NCBI GenBank assembly: GCA_023301025.1
Contig: JALZUR010000015.1
Span: forward strand, 1-64,000
Direction of reading: 5' to 3'
Length of the DNA stretch: 64,000 nucleotides
Source of the DNA: Bdellovibrionales bacterium
GTDB taxonomy: Bacteria; Bdellovibrionota; Bdellovibrionia; Bdellovibrionales; UBA1609
Part shown: piece by piece, positions 10,357 to 19,900 of the stretch
How positions within the stretch are numbered: the stretch's first letter is position 1
Layout: each line of letters starts with the position of its first letter
Made by a program: the position numbers and the translations under genes
Notes under the pieces: model-generated
What the model was told of the DNA's origin: nothing
Database searches by the model: none
What the model saw: only the letters and a program-made list of their open reading frames with translations

Positions 10357-11359
10357 CTGTAAGAGCTATCGGTGGTTTTTAGTTATTCTTATAGCGCTCT
10401 TTTCTATGAAAGGCTTTACAGAAGATTTAAATTTTGAAAAATATTTAAAAGATAAAAAATTTAAAGAAATAGTGTCTTATTATGAAACAATTAAGAGCCC
10501 TCAAACCATAAAAGACTATGGCTATCTGGTTAAAGCCTACAAAAAGTTAAATAAAGTTGATAAGAGTATTTCGACCTTAGAAGAGGTTAATAAAAAGTAT
10601 AAAGATCTAGATGTTTTTAAAAGAGAATTAGCGAAAGCTTATGAAAAAAAATATGAAACATTCTACACGGAGAAGACCAAAGATCTTAAGAAAAGTTATT
10701 ATTTAAAAGCACTAAATATCCATGAAGAACTTAGATCAAAAAGACCTACAAAAATAAATTTTTATTCTTATATTAATTTTAATATGAGATATAAAAATTA
10801 TGATGAGATTGAAGTTCTTTTAGATGAGTACAAGACGAAATATAAATCAGATAAATTCTACTTTTCAACACTTTGTAGTCTTAAGTTTGAAAATAAATTG
10901 TATCAAGAGGCTTCAGAATTTTGTGTAAAAGTAAAAGATAAAGATGAACAGTCCTTTCTTTATTATGTGAAATCAAAAGAATTTGAAAAACAATTAAAAG
11001 GTGACAGTGAAAATTTGATTAAACAGTCAGGAAGATTTCCTGCGAGTTCATCTGTGAATTTTGAAATAGGAAAACGTCTTTTCTTAGAAGATAAATTCTT
11101 AGATAGCCTTACATATCTTGGAAAAGCTAGTAAGATAAGCCCAAGCGGTGAGATTTTTAGATTGATAGCCGAAAGCTACTTTGAATTAGAAAAGTATGTA
11201 GATTCATTAAAAAACTTTAGAAAAGCCTGTATGGTAGAGAAAAAATCAAAATCACATATTTTTAATAAGATAAGAGTTTTCTCAAAAAAAATACCAAAAG
11301 ACAATCCGATTCAAGAAAAGTTTATGTTAGAAGTTTCTCGCTGTAAGCATAGTCGTTAG
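10301..11359 (+). CDS. TPR-repeat exported protein
   Basis: N-terminal hydrophobic segment WFLVILIALFS then TPR-like repeats; 5' end overlaps 9442..10356. Confidence 0.65.
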   Translation: MEYFNKNFISPLINLLALICKSYRWFLVILIALFSMKGFTEDLNFEKYLKDKKFKEIVSYYETIKSPQTIKDYGYLVKAYKKLNKVDKSISTLEEVNKKYKDLDVFKRELAKAYEKKYETFYTEKTKDLKKSYYLKALNIHEELRSKRPTKINFYSYINFNMRYKNYDEIEVLLDEYKTKYKSDKFYFSTLCSLKFENKLYQEASEFCVKVKDKDEQSFLYYVKSKEFEKQLKGDSENLIKQSGRFPASSSVNFEIGKRLFLEDKFLDSLTYLGKASKISPSGEIFRLIAESYFELEKYVDSLKNFRKACMVEKKSKSHIFNKIRVFSKKIPKDNPIQEKFMLEVSRCKHSR

Positions 11360-11381
11360 CTTTAGCATTAAAGTGCATAGG

Positions 11382-11807
11382 TTAGATAAAGTCTAAATAC
11401 TGTTTAAGTTTGTCTCCAATTTTAATATCCGTATTATTGTTACTTGCGTGCATGATCCAAAATGAATGTCTAGAAAGGTCAAACACGGTGTTGTCATTGA
11501 GTAAGAGTTCATTTAATAAAACACAAAAATCTTTAAAGCTTTTTTCTTGTTTAAGTGAAAAATTCGTTTGTAGAGATGGTGTAAATAGTCCTAAAAGATA
11601 GTCTAAGAAATCATCGTGAACTTCAAGTAAACCGTTTGAGGGTTCAGACTCCATATCTTCATTGGGTGAAAGTTGGTAGATACCTTTAGCAGTTTTGCCA
11701 TCGGAAAAATCAAAGTAGACCCAGTCACCTTTAATTTTTTTTTCTACTGCTACTGATTTTTCAAAGGCATCTTTTATTTCTGAATCAATTATAATTAAAG
11801 ACTTCAT
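11382..11807 (-). CDS. Conserved hypothetical protein
   Basis: 141-aa ORF filling a gap; no family recognised. Confidence 0.55.
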   Translation of the reverse strand: MKSLIIIDSEIKDAFEKSVAVEKKIKGDWVYFDFSDGKTAKGIYQLSPNEDMESEPSNGLLEVHDDFLDYLLGLFTPSLQTNFSLKQEKSFKDFCVLLNELLLNDNTVFDLSRHSFWIMHASNNNTDIKIGDKLKQYLDFI

Positions 11808-11942
11808 ACACTTGAATTAGAGCTTTTGTTTTTTGAGGTCAACTCAGCATTTTCGTATACAAGCCATTTATGCATAAAAATAAAGCAAAAATTGGATACT
11901 AGCGGTTGAGAATTAGCTTTGGGTAATTGTTGTGTTCTAAAA

Positions 11943-12018
11943 TGGCTCAGGTGGAGAGGCTCGAACTCCCGACAAGGTGATTAACAGTCACCTGCTCTAC
12001 CAACTGAGCTACACCTGA
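11943..12018 (-). tRNA. tRNA-Asn (anticodon GTT)
   Basis: Reverse complement TCAGGTGTAGCTCAGTTGGTAGAGCAGGTGACTGTTAATCACCTTGTCGGGAGTTCGAGCCTCTCCACCTGAGCCA; cloverleaf with encoded CCA. Confidence 0.97.
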
Positions 12019-12047
12019 ACAATGTTTCAAGATCGAAACAAGAATTT

Positions 12048-12076
12048 AATAAAGCGTAAATCGATTTAATTGTCAA
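12048..12076 (-). promoter_or_regulatory. Sigma-70-type promoter for tRNA-Asn
   Basis: On the minus strand: TTGACA (12076-12071), 17 nt, TTTATT (12053-12048), about 30 nt upstream of the tRNA. Confidence 0.55.
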
Positions 12077-12084
12077 TTCAGAAA

Positions 12085-12258
12085 CTAACGTGATGCTGGA
12101 ATAGTCACATTAGGTCTTGTTGGCTTTTTTTTACTTAAAGAGCTCTGAAAGATTAAGATTGAAATTAAGGCAAAAGCCATCAAGGAGACTTTCATAAAGA
12201 CCGGAAAAAACTCAAATTTTTTCTTTTCAATTTGTGGTTCTATTTCTTCAACGTTCAT
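12085..12258 (-). CDS. Small single-TM membrane protein (57 aa), not in the supplied ORF track
   Basis: MNVEEIEPQIEKKKFEFFPVFMKVSLMAFALISILIFQSSLSKKKPTRPNVTIPASR*; RBS-like AAGGAA upstream. Confidence 0.6.
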   Translation of the reverse strand: MNVEEIEPQIEKKKFEFFPVFMKVSLMAFALISILIFQSSLSKKKPTRPNVTIPASR

Positions 12259-12338
12259 TCCTTTATTTATTCATAAGAAGTCAAATTGATCAAGTTGTGT
12301 GAGTTGTTATTTATCTTCTTATCTTTTAGAATTTTTAC

Positions 12339-13058
12339 ATGAAGTTTTTCTATCTTGTACTGGTTTCTTTTTATGCTTCTTTAGTTGGATTCTACTTTTG
12401 GGGTAAAGAGCATAGAGTTCAGTTTAATTACCCTTCAAAAACACTCTACCCTATTGTTGGTTTGGATGTGTCTCATCATCAAGGTGAAATTGATTGGTCA
12501 AAAATTGATGTTGATACATATAAATTTGTATACTTAAAAGCAACTGAAGGTCTTGATTTCAAAGATAAAAAATTTAAACACAACTATAATTTAGCTAAAA
12601 AAAGTGGGATTAAGGTTGGTGCATATCATTTCTGGTCTTTTTGTAAAGATCCTTTAAAGCAAATTGATAATATCATTGATACTGTACCTAAAAGTTCAGG
12701 TGATTTAGTTCCGGCTCTTGATATGGAGACTATTCAAAAGTGTAGCTTTACTAATATTGGCATTGAAGCGCAAACTATTGAAAGTCACTTAAAGATTGCC
12801 ATAAAAGAACTTAAACTCAGATTTGGCAAAGAGCCTGTTATTTACACTACGATGGATTTTATCAGCCAACATAAAAATATTCTAAACTCTTCTGCTGTTT
12901 ACTGGGTAAGGAGTTTAGTTGCGCCCCCATTTCTAAGTAATAAAGCGTGGGAGCTTTGGCAGTTTCATAACTCTGGAGATGTCTTAGGAATTGAAGGACC
13001 AGTGGACCTTAATGTTGTTAGAGAACCCTCTACACTTAAACTTCTAAGCCAGCCTTAA
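12339..13058 (+). CDS. GH25 family lysozyme/muramidase with N-terminal signal or anchor
   Basis: VGLDVSHHQGEIDWSKI, VYLKATEG, GAYHFW, PALDME motifs. Confidence 0.92.
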   Translation: MKFFYLVLVSFYASLVGFYFWGKEHRVQFNYPSKTLYPIVGLDVSHHQGEIDWSKIDVDTYKFVYLKATEGLDFKDKKFKHNYNLAKKSGIKVGAYHFWSFCKDPLKQIDNIIDTVPKSSGDLVPALDMETIQKCSFTNIGIEAQTIESHLKIAIKELKLRFGKEPVIYTTMDFISQHKNILNSSAVYWVRSLVAPPFLSNKAWELWQFHNSGDVLGIEGPVDLNVVREPSTLKLLSQP

Positions 13059-13070
13059 AGCCTCATCAAA

Positions 13071-13102
13071 ATTTACCTTCGAGCCTAGGCTTAAAGGTAA
13101 AT
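13071..13102. terminator. Hairpin between convergent genes (probable bidirectional terminator)
   Basis: ATTTACCTTcGAGCC-TA-GGCTTaAAGGTAAAT. Confidence 0.55.
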
Positions 13103-13129
13103 ACAAAGCAATCTAAACTTTGAGTAAAC

Positions 13130-13936
13130 TTAAAACTTAAACGACAGTTTTACGTTTAGGCGATTGATACCAAAATCAAAGTAGCTGTACTCAACACCTA
13201 AGCGTAGAATTGAAAGCTTAAACAAAGCCCCTGCAGAGAGTTTTGTTGCAATAAATTCTGAGTCATAGGCCACTTCAACTGGTATAATAAAACTTCTACT
13301 CTCAGCTCTCAAGTCAGTTGAACCTTGAATATGTCCCAAACTTAAGTAAGGCTCAAAAGCTGGTAGTGATAAACCTGCGAGTAGAGTTAGCTCAGTGTTA
13401 TTGATATTTATATCTGCTTCTTCAGTAGAGTCTTGGTAGTTAAAGTTAGCACTTCCGTAGGCCACTCTCATTGAAATTTTTAAAGGTGTAAGCTCTTCAA
13501 TAAGTGGAAGAATTTCAGTGATCTCCCACCTCAATGCAATAGCTGTATTAGAAATACCAAACCCTTCAAAATCAAAATTTGGAATATAATTTAACTCTAA
13601 ACCAATTCCAAAAGGCATGGAAAGACCCGCGACAATACCACCAGAAGGGATGTAGCTTAAATCTTGCTGATCTCCAGAAGAGTCATTATCCTCTATTTTT
13701 TGTTGAAGTTTAGGTGCTTCAGTTACTCCAACAATTAAACCAAGTTCTACACCCCAGAGTTTACCTAAAGAATCTCCTCCAGAGTTTTTAGTAAAAGAAA
13801 AAGCTGCACCAAACTCTTTACTGATGCCATCAAAGTCTTCTTGACTAAAGTTGTTTAAAAACAAACTTTCATCAAATTGAGCAAAAGCAGTGCTTGAGAA
13901 AAGTAGAAATATAGAAAAAATTAAACTGTGCTTCAT
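13130..13936 (-). CDS. Outer-membrane beta-barrel-like protein
   Basis: Signal peptide MKHSLIFSIFLLFSSTAFA, alternating amphipathic strands, terminal aromatic (LNVKLSFKF). Confidence 0.65.
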   Translation of the reverse strand: MKHSLIFSIFLLFSSTAFAQFDESLFLNNFSQEDFDGISKEFGAAFSFTKNSGGDSLGKLWGVELGLIVGVTEAPKLQQKIEDNDSSGDQQDLSYIPSGGIVAGLSMPFGIGLELNYIPNFDFEGFGISNTAIALRWEITEILPLIEELTPLKISMRVAYGSANFNYQDSTEEADININNTELTLLAGLSLPAFEPYLSLGHIQGSTDLRAESRSFIIPVEVAYDSEFIATKLSAGALFKLSILRLGVEYSYFDFGINRLNVKLSFKF

Positions 13937-13940
13937 AAAA

Positions 13941-14990
13941 TTATCCTTTTAGTATTTCTTGAGCTAAATTCTTGTGATCACTATGACCGATTAAATTTGT
14001 ATCAAAACTTTTTGATGGAAGTAGATCTTCAGGGTTCTCTTTGTGATTTAAAATATATGACAGTCTTTTTTCATCTAAATCAACATTATCATTTAAATAA
14101 GTTAAAGCCTCTTTTGCTTTTTCATGCCCGTGGCAAAATAACAGTTGGTGAAATCCTAGTTCATAAATTCTTAAAACAGACTCTTTAAAATCAAACTTAG
14201 TCATTGCACCCATTTCTAAATCATCTGAAATTATCAAAGCCCTACAGTTTAGCTGATCAAGTAAGATGTCTTTTATCCAAATCTCAGATAAAGGAACAGG
14301 GTATTTAGAGTCAACTTTCGGAAACATCAGATGGCCTGGCATAATAAAAGTTGGTTTGGCTCTTAAACTTTTTCGAAAAGCCTTAATATCAATAATGTCT
14401 TCATAGCTTCTATCATCAATTGGTAAATCTTCATGACTGTCGATAGCAGAGTATCCATGACCAGGAAAGTGCTTTACACATGTCATTACACCAGCTTTTG
14501 AAAAGCCCCTTATGACTGCTGAACCATAGTCACCTACTTGATCGGGATCACTCCCAAAAGCTCTATCACCAATGACATCATTTTTGACATTAAGAAGAGT
14601 ATCAACACAAGGAGAGAAATCCATATTGATACCAACAGACTTAAGCTCTTTACCCATAGCTAGAGCAAAGTCAAAAGCTTTGGCCGTGCTGTTTAGTTTG
14701 GGTAGGTTCACCATTGGTGGCCATACTGTAAAAGGATTTTTAAGTCTTTGAACTCTGCCACCTTCCATATCAATGCCAATGAAAGCAGGTTGCTTAAGGC
14801 CATTTTCAATACAAAGATTTTGAATGTCTGTATTAAGATTGTAGAGCTGCTCCGGTGATTCATAATTTCTTGTGAATAAAATCACGCCTCCAGGAGGGTG
14901 TTCTTTTATGAACTCTCTTTCTTCGGAACTTAAAGATGTACCTTTTAAACCAATCCAAATAAACTGTGCTAAACTCGTTTTTTTATTCAT
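13941..14990 (-). CDS. nagZ: Beta-N-acetylhexosaminidase (GH3)
   Basis: IDMEGGRVQRL, DFSPCVDTL, IGDRAFGSDP, KHFPGHG..DSH motifs. Confidence 0.93.
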   Translation of the reverse strand: MNKKTSLAQFIWIGLKGTSLSSEEREFIKEHPPGGVILFTRNYESPEQLYNLNTDIQNLCIENGLKQPAFIGIDMEGGRVQRLKNPFTVWPPMVNLPKLNSTAKAFDFALAMGKELKSVGINMDFSPCVDTLLNVKNDVIGDRAFGSDPDQVGDYGSAVIRGFSKAGVMTCVKHFPGHGYSAIDSHEDLPIDDRSYEDIIDIKAFRKSLRAKPTFIMPGHLMFPKVDSKYPVPLSEIWIKDILLDQLNCRALIISDDLEMGAMTKFDFKESVLRIYELGFHQLLFCHGHEKAKEALTYLNDNVDLDEKRLSYILNHKENPEDLLPSKSFDTNLIGHSDHKNLAQEILKG

Positions 14991-15011
14991 AATTTTCCTT
15001 AAACACTATTA

Positions 15012-15836
15012 TTAAATTACAGAGTTTTTCTTAGGGTCAAGCATCTGTTTTAACCCATCTCCTAGAAGATTAAAACCAAGAACTACTAAAACTATCGAAA
15101 TTCCTGGAAAAAAAGAAATGTGAAAGGCTTCTACCAAATAAAATTTACCACTGTTTAAAAGTGAGCCCCAAGTTGGAATATGTGCTGGGGCTCCCAAACC
15201 TAAAAAACTTAAGCCTGATTCAACAATAAGTGTTCCCGCAAGTGAAAAAGTGGATTGTACGAGTAAGAGTCCAGTTAGATTTGGTATTATATGTTTAAAT
15301 AAAATTCTAAAATCTGAAGAACCAATTGATCTTGCAGATGAAATATAATCAAGCTCTTTTAAATGAAGCACTTCCCCTCTGACAAGTCTTGCAAAGCCTG
15401 TCCAACTTGTTAAAGACAAAGCGAATACAAGGTTTAAAAGAGAAGGACCAAGAACACAAACAAGGGTTAAGGCTAAAAGAAAGCCTGGAAAAGAGTAGAA
15501 TAGATCTAGCAGTCTCATCATTGTTTCATCTACTTTTTTACCGTAGTAACCAGAAATTGATCCATATAAAGTTCCAATTATAAGGCCAATAAAGACAACG
15601 CTAAAGGCAATAAATAAAGACACTCTTGAACCAATCAAAACCTTTTTAAAAAGTTCAGCTCCAGTTTCATCCGTACCCATAAAGTGCGTAAAATTAGGGG
15701 AGATAAATTTTTGTGAGAGGTTAACTTGATTAGCTTCATCATAGCTGTACGTAAAGCTCCAAAAAGCAAAGCCAAAAAACAGAAGTATGAGCAAGGAACC
15801 GAAAACTAAAAAAATATTAATTTTATATTTTTTCAT
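15012..15836 (-). CDS. ABC transporter permease, DppC/OppC family
   Basis: GTDETGAELFKKVLIGSRVS, EAA loop ARSIGSSDFRILFKHIIPN, FLGLGAPAHIPTWG. Confidence 0.92.
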   Translation of the reverse strand: MKKYKINIFLVFGSLLILLFFGFAFWSFTYSYDEANQVNLSQKFISPNFTHFMGTDETGAELFKKVLIGSRVSLFIAFSVVFIGLIIGTLYGSISGYYGKKVDETMMRLLDLFYSFPGFLLALTLVCVLGPSLLNLVFALSLTSWTGFARLVRGEVLHLKELDYISSARSIGSSDFRILFKHIIPNLTGLLLVQSTFSLAGTLIVESGLSFLGLGAPAHIPTWGSLLNSGKFYLVEAFHISFFPGISIVLVVLGFNLLGDGLKQMLDPKKNSVI

Positions 15837-16753
15837 TATGAATGAATCCTTGGGTTGGCATAGGTGTAGAGTAAGTCTGTTAAAAAATTAATTACAACAT
15901 AGATAAAAGCGATAATTATAATACAAGCTTGAACGATCGGATAATCTCTTTGTTGTATAGCTTCAAACAAAAGAGTTCCAAGCCCAGGCCAATTAAATAT
16001 CGTTTCTGTAATAACAGTGCCAGTTAAAAGGCTACCTACTTGCAAACCCACAACTGTTATAATGGGTATGAGTGAGGCAAAAAGAGCGTGTTTAAAATAA
16101 AGTGTAAAGTTACTTATGCCTTTTGAGTAAGCTACTTTGATAAACTCTTGGGTGAGGGTTTCTTGTATAGAAGCCCTTGTGATTCTCATAAGTATTGCAC
16201 CTAAAGGAAGAGCTAAACTTAAACTGGGCAGTATAACGCTTGAAAAATTTTCGCGACCTCCAACGGGCAACACGTCAAAATAAATTGAGAACAGCCAAAT
16301 GAGCATGGGACCTAAGAAATAACCGGGAACAGACATTCCCAGCACACCAATGCTTGTAGATATAAAATCTAGTGGCTTATTTTTTGTAACTGCTGTGAGC
16401 ACGCCTGCAGGTATGCCCCAAAGACAAGAGAGTAGAACCGAATAAGCACTAAGCTCTAAAGTTGCGGGAAATCTTTGAATGATCATGTCTTTTACAGAAA
16501 GACCTGAAAGTAGAGAAAAACCAAAATCTAATCTTATAAGTCCAGTTAAAAAAACTAGATACTGCTTAAAGAGACTTTTGTTAAGTCCCATGGACTCTCT
16601 TAGTCGTTCTTTTTCTAATTCAGTTGCGAATTCACCTAAAAGTAAATCAGTGGGGTCTCCTGGGATCAGAGACATTAGCAGAAAGGTAACTGTGGCTACT
16701 AAAAAAAGTAGCGGGAAAAGCAGTATAAACCTTCTAAAAAAAACTTTAAGCAC
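15836..16753 (-). CDS. ABC transporter permease, DppB/OppB family
   Basis: LRESMGLNKSLFKQYLVFLTGLIRLDFGFSL, VAYSKGISNFTLYFKHALFASLIP, ETIFNWPGLGTLL. Confidence 0.92.
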   Translation of the reverse strand: MLKVFFRRFILLFPLLFLVATVTFLLMSLIPGDPTDLLLGEFATELEKERLRESMGLNKSLFKQYLVFLTGLIRLDFGFSLLSGLSVKDMIIQRFPATLELSAYSVLLSCLWGIPAGVLTAVTKNKPLDFISTSIGVLGMSVPGYFLGPMLIWLFSIYFDVLPVGGRENFSSVILPSLSLALPLGAILMRITRASIQETLTQEFIKVAYSKGISNFTLYFKHALFASLIPIITVVGLQVGSLLTGTVITETIFNWPGLGTLLFEAIQQRDYPIVQACIIIIAFIYVVINFLTDLLYTYANPRIHS

Positions 16754-16797
16754 TTTTAAATTCCTAGATCTGGTTATAGGGTTAAGTCAAATTTTAC

Positions 16798-16876
16798 TAA
16801 ACTGTAAGTTTATAAACTATAGGTTTATAAGTATTATTAAACTAGAAGTTTATCAGTCTTTCAAACTACAAGTTTG
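16798..16876. promoter_or_regulatory. Four palindromic operator-like repeats AAACTnnnAGTTT (one with GGTTT) between divergent permease and anmK genes
   Basis: AAACTGTAAGTTT 16799-16811; AAACTATAGGTTT 16814-16826; AAACTAGAAGTTT 16839-16851; AAACTACAAGTTT 16863-16875. Confidence 0.7.
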
Positions 16877-16914
16877 TTTTCTGCTAAAACATATATTGAA
16901 TTAAAGTGGGTTCT

Positions 16915-17973
16915 ATGAATGTTGTTGGAATAATGAGTGGCACAAGTTTAGATGGAGTAGATTTTGTTTTATGTGGTTTTAATGCACAAAAAACAATCTA
17001 TAAAGACCAAGCACATAAAAAATTTCCTAAAGTATTAAAACAAAACTTAGAAAGCTTAGCAGAGGGAAAGCTGTCTTTTAGAGAGGGTCAAAAGCTTCAC
17101 TTTGAACTTGGAAAGTTTTACTTTACAGCGCTTAAAAGTATTTTAAATACTAAAAAATGGTGCATTGATCTTATAGGACTTCATGGTCAAACTGTGTATC
17201 ATTTCCCACCTCTCGGAACGACTCAAATAGGAGAGCCCTCTTTTTTAAGAAAACTTGGAGTCCCAGTTGTAAGTGATTTTAGGTCAAAACTACTGACTTA
17301 CGGAACAGATGGAGCTCCTTTAGCTCCTATCTTTCATGATGAGATTTTAAAAAATAATAAAAGTTGGGGTTTTTTAAATTTAGGTGGAATGTCTAATTTA
17401 ACCACTAAATCACAGTCAAAGCCCTTGTTTGCCTCTGATTTTGGCCCTGCTAATATATTTTTGGATAAAGCTGTAAAAAAACTATTTAATAAAGAGTTTG
17501 ATAAAGACGGACAGAAAAGCTTAAAAGGCTTAGCCAATTTAAAAATTTTAGAATCATACGTAAAAGAAAATAGATTTTTTAACTTAAAACATCCTAAAAG
17601 CTGTGGCCGAGAAGAGTTTAGTGAAAAAGAATTCTTAAGGCTTATGAAAAAGATGAAAAACTTAGATAAGTACGATATTTTAGCAACTTTTTGTGAGATT
17701 TCACTCTATCCGATACTTAAGTACCTAAAGAAAAATCCTGTAAAAAAACTTATTGTTTCAGGCGGTGGGGCTAAAAATAAATATTTTATTTCAAGGCTTA
17801 AAGAAGAGCTACAAATCAATGTTTGCACCAGTGACTCTATTGGATGGCCAACAGAGTCTGTAGAAGGGGCAGCTTTCGCACTACTAGCGTACAAAAAGTA
17901 CATTAAAAAAGAAGTTAACCTCGAGTACTTAGGTTTAAAAGAACCTTTAAGTCCACTGGGTCGAATGGATTAA
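16915..17973 (+). CDS. anmK: Anhydro-N-acetylmuramic acid kinase
   Basis: VGIMSGTSLDGVDFVL, GLHGQTVYH, NLGGMSNLT, SGGGAKN motifs; ATG at 16915 preferred over upstream GTG. Confidence 0.95.
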   Translation: MNVVGIMSGTSLDGVDFVLCGFNAQKTIYKDQAHKKFPKVLKQNLESLAEGKLSFREGQKLHFELGKFYFTALKSILNTKKWCIDLIGLHGQTVYHFPPLGTTQIGEPSFLRKLGVPVVSDFRSKLLTYGTDGAPLAPIFHDEILKNNKSWGFLNLGGMSNLTTKSQSKPLFASDFGPANIFLDKAVKKLFNKEFDKDGQKSLKGLANLKILESYVKENRFFNLKHPKSCGREEFSEKEFLRLMKKMKNLDKYDILATFCEISLYPILKYLKKNPVKKLIVSGGGAKNKYFISRLKEELQINVCTSDSIGWPTESVEGAAFALLAYKKYIKKEVNLEYLGLKEPLSPLGRMD

Positions 17974-18942
17974 AAGTTTATCATCAAAAGTTAAGCTTTC
18001 ACTTGTTAGCTCTTGATTTAAAGTTAGTTTTTCAAAAACAGCACTGTTTGATAATTTAACAGCTCTATCAATAGAGCAGGTGTCTGGAACGCAAACAAAG
18101 TCTTTCGGAAGATCTGATCTATAAGTGTTAAGTCCCCAATGGTTTTCATTTAAAAAAAGTTCAAGTTTTTGATCTAAATTTTTTTCTAAACCCCAATTTT
18201 TATGTGTTCTGTAAACAAAAGAGTTTTCTTTTTTAAGCTTTAAGTTTTGAGCCTCTTTTTTCATACAGGTGATAAAGTCTTTTTCATTTCCTGTCTCAGA
18301 CCAAACAACATCTTTAGGAGCATTATAGACAAAAACTTTATCCATAACCTCTGGTTTTAAGAGAAGGTCATCAAAAAGTTTAAAGGCCTTAGGTTCAATA
18401 TATTTAAAAACATCTCTGTTTAAAAGATAAAGACCAATAAAGTGAAGTGAATCATTGTCACGATTCAAACCTTTGAATCTAGAGTATGTGTCATAAGACA
18501 AACCGTTTAAGCCTGTCTTTTTATTACCAGTACCAATTAAAGTAACTAAGGCTTTTGATTTTAAATGAAGGTCCACAGCTTCATTTAGAAAATCAGTGTT
18601 TTCATAGCTAATGAAAGAATCTCCATTTAAAATCCAAAAATGTTCATCATCTAATTGTTTAGAGTTTTTTAAATGAATCAAAGAGCCGCCACTATCAAGA
18701 AGTTCTTTTTCAAAAAAAGCCTCAGTTTTAAAATAAGGTTTAATTGATTTCTCTAGCTCTTCAGGCAGATGATGACTGTTGTAAAAAAAATCACTAACAC
18801 CAAATTCTTTCAAAGCTGAAGTAGAGTATAAGACCTGTGGAATATTAAAAAAAGGCAATGCAGGCTTGGGACAAAAATGAGTTTGTGGTTTAAATCTTGT
18901 GCCTAAACCAGCACATAAAATAAAAGCTTTATCGATTTTCAT
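17947..18942 (-). CDS. murU: Sugar nucleotidyltransferase, MurU-like
   Basis: FILCAGLGTRFKPQTHFCPKPALPF nucleotidyltransferase signature; adjacent to AmgK-like and AnmK genes; longer than typical MurU. Confidence 0.75.
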   Translation of the reverse strand: MKIDKAFILCAGLGTRFKPQTHFCPKPALPFFNIPQVLYSTSALKEFGVSDFFYNSHHLPEELEKSIKPYFKTEAFFEKELLDSGGSLIHLKNSKQLDDEHFWILNGDSFISYENTDFLNEAVDLHLKSKALVTLIGTGNKKTGLNGLSYDTYSRFKGLNRDNDSLHFIGLYLLNRDVFKYIEPKAFKLFDDLLLKPEVMDKVFVYNAPKDVVWSETGNEKDFITCMKKEAQNLKLKKENSFVYRTHKNWGLEKNLDQKLELFLNENHWGLNTYRSDLPKDFVCVPDTCSIDRAVKLSNSAVFEKLTLNQELTSESLTFDDKLLIHSTQWT

Positions 18943-19855
18943 GATTCATCCAGAGATTAGACGTTTCGGTTATAAAATTTTTGAGAATTGGAAAGTCTTT
19001 GTCTTTTAAAAAATCTGTTAATGTAATAAAAGTTACATTTAAATACTGTAAATAGTCTGAATTCTGCTTTTCATTAAATTGGGCTGAAAAGCTGCCACTT
19101 GCCTTAAAAAGTCTTTGAATTGCTGTGATTTTATAAAGCTCTTCATCTAAAGCGTTCTGTGTTTTTTCAGAATAAAAGTTTTTAAGTTTTGTTTTTAAGT
19201 CTTTGTTTAAAGCAACATATGGATCTTCTATGAGACTTACCAGGTCATAAAGTTTTGGTCCGAGCCGAGCATCTTGAAAATCTATAAGGTAGAGTTCATT
19301 CTGATTTAGCATTATATTTTTAGAATGAAAGTCTCTATGGCAAGCGGGTTGGTCACTGGTAAGTATAGCGTCGCAAATTCTTTCAAACTCAGAAGAGATG
19401 TTATAAGTGTTTTTTTGATTTGTTAATTCTTTTAAATGTTCAAATGCAAAGTTTAGCTCCCATAAAAATTTCTCTTTTGTAAAGTAAGCTTCTGAAATTT
19501 TAAAATCAAAATTTGTATCTATTTTTTGAAAGCTACAAAGCATATCAACTGCTCGTTCATAGTTATTCTCATTGACCTGGTCGTATAGACAAAGATCACC
19601 TAAATCCTCTTGTATAATAATAGGAAAGTTAGAGTAAAATATATCAGGATTTTTAATATTATTTTTAGAAAGTAGATTTTGTATATTGATGAAGTTTTTG
19701 AAACCTGTTTGATCTTTATGATAATGGCATAAAATGAAACCGTTCTTAATCTCTCTAAAGTACTCTCTGTTGCTGGCGTCCCCTTTGAGTTTTAGAATTT
19801 CAAAATCATTAAGATTTGTGTAGGTATTTAGTGATTTTATTAGTAAAGCATCCAT
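18929..19855 (-). CDS. amgK: Aminoglycoside-phosphotransferase-fold sugar kinase, AmgK-like
   Basis: CHRDFHSKNIMLNQNELYLIDFQDARLGPKLYDLVSL catalytic motifs; overlaps the MurU-like gene. Confidence 0.78.
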   Translation of the reverse strand: MDALLIKSLNTYTNLNDFEILKLKGDASNREYFREIKNGFILCHYHKDQTGFKNFINIQNLLSKNNIKNPDIFYSNFPIIIQEDLGDLCLYDQVNENNYERAVDMLCSFQKIDTNFDFKISEAYFTKEKFLWELNFAFEHLKELTNQKNTYNISSEFERICDAILTSDQPACHRDFHSKNIMLNQNELYLIDFQDARLGPKLYDLVSLIEDPYVALNKDLKTKLKNFYSEKTQNALDEELYKITAIQRLFKASGSFSAQFNEKQNSDYLQYLNVTFITLTDFLKDKDFPILKNFITETSNLWMNHENR

Positions 19856-19900
19856 TTTTATAACTTATAATATAAATAAGAGGGATGAAAGTGGTCTTTT

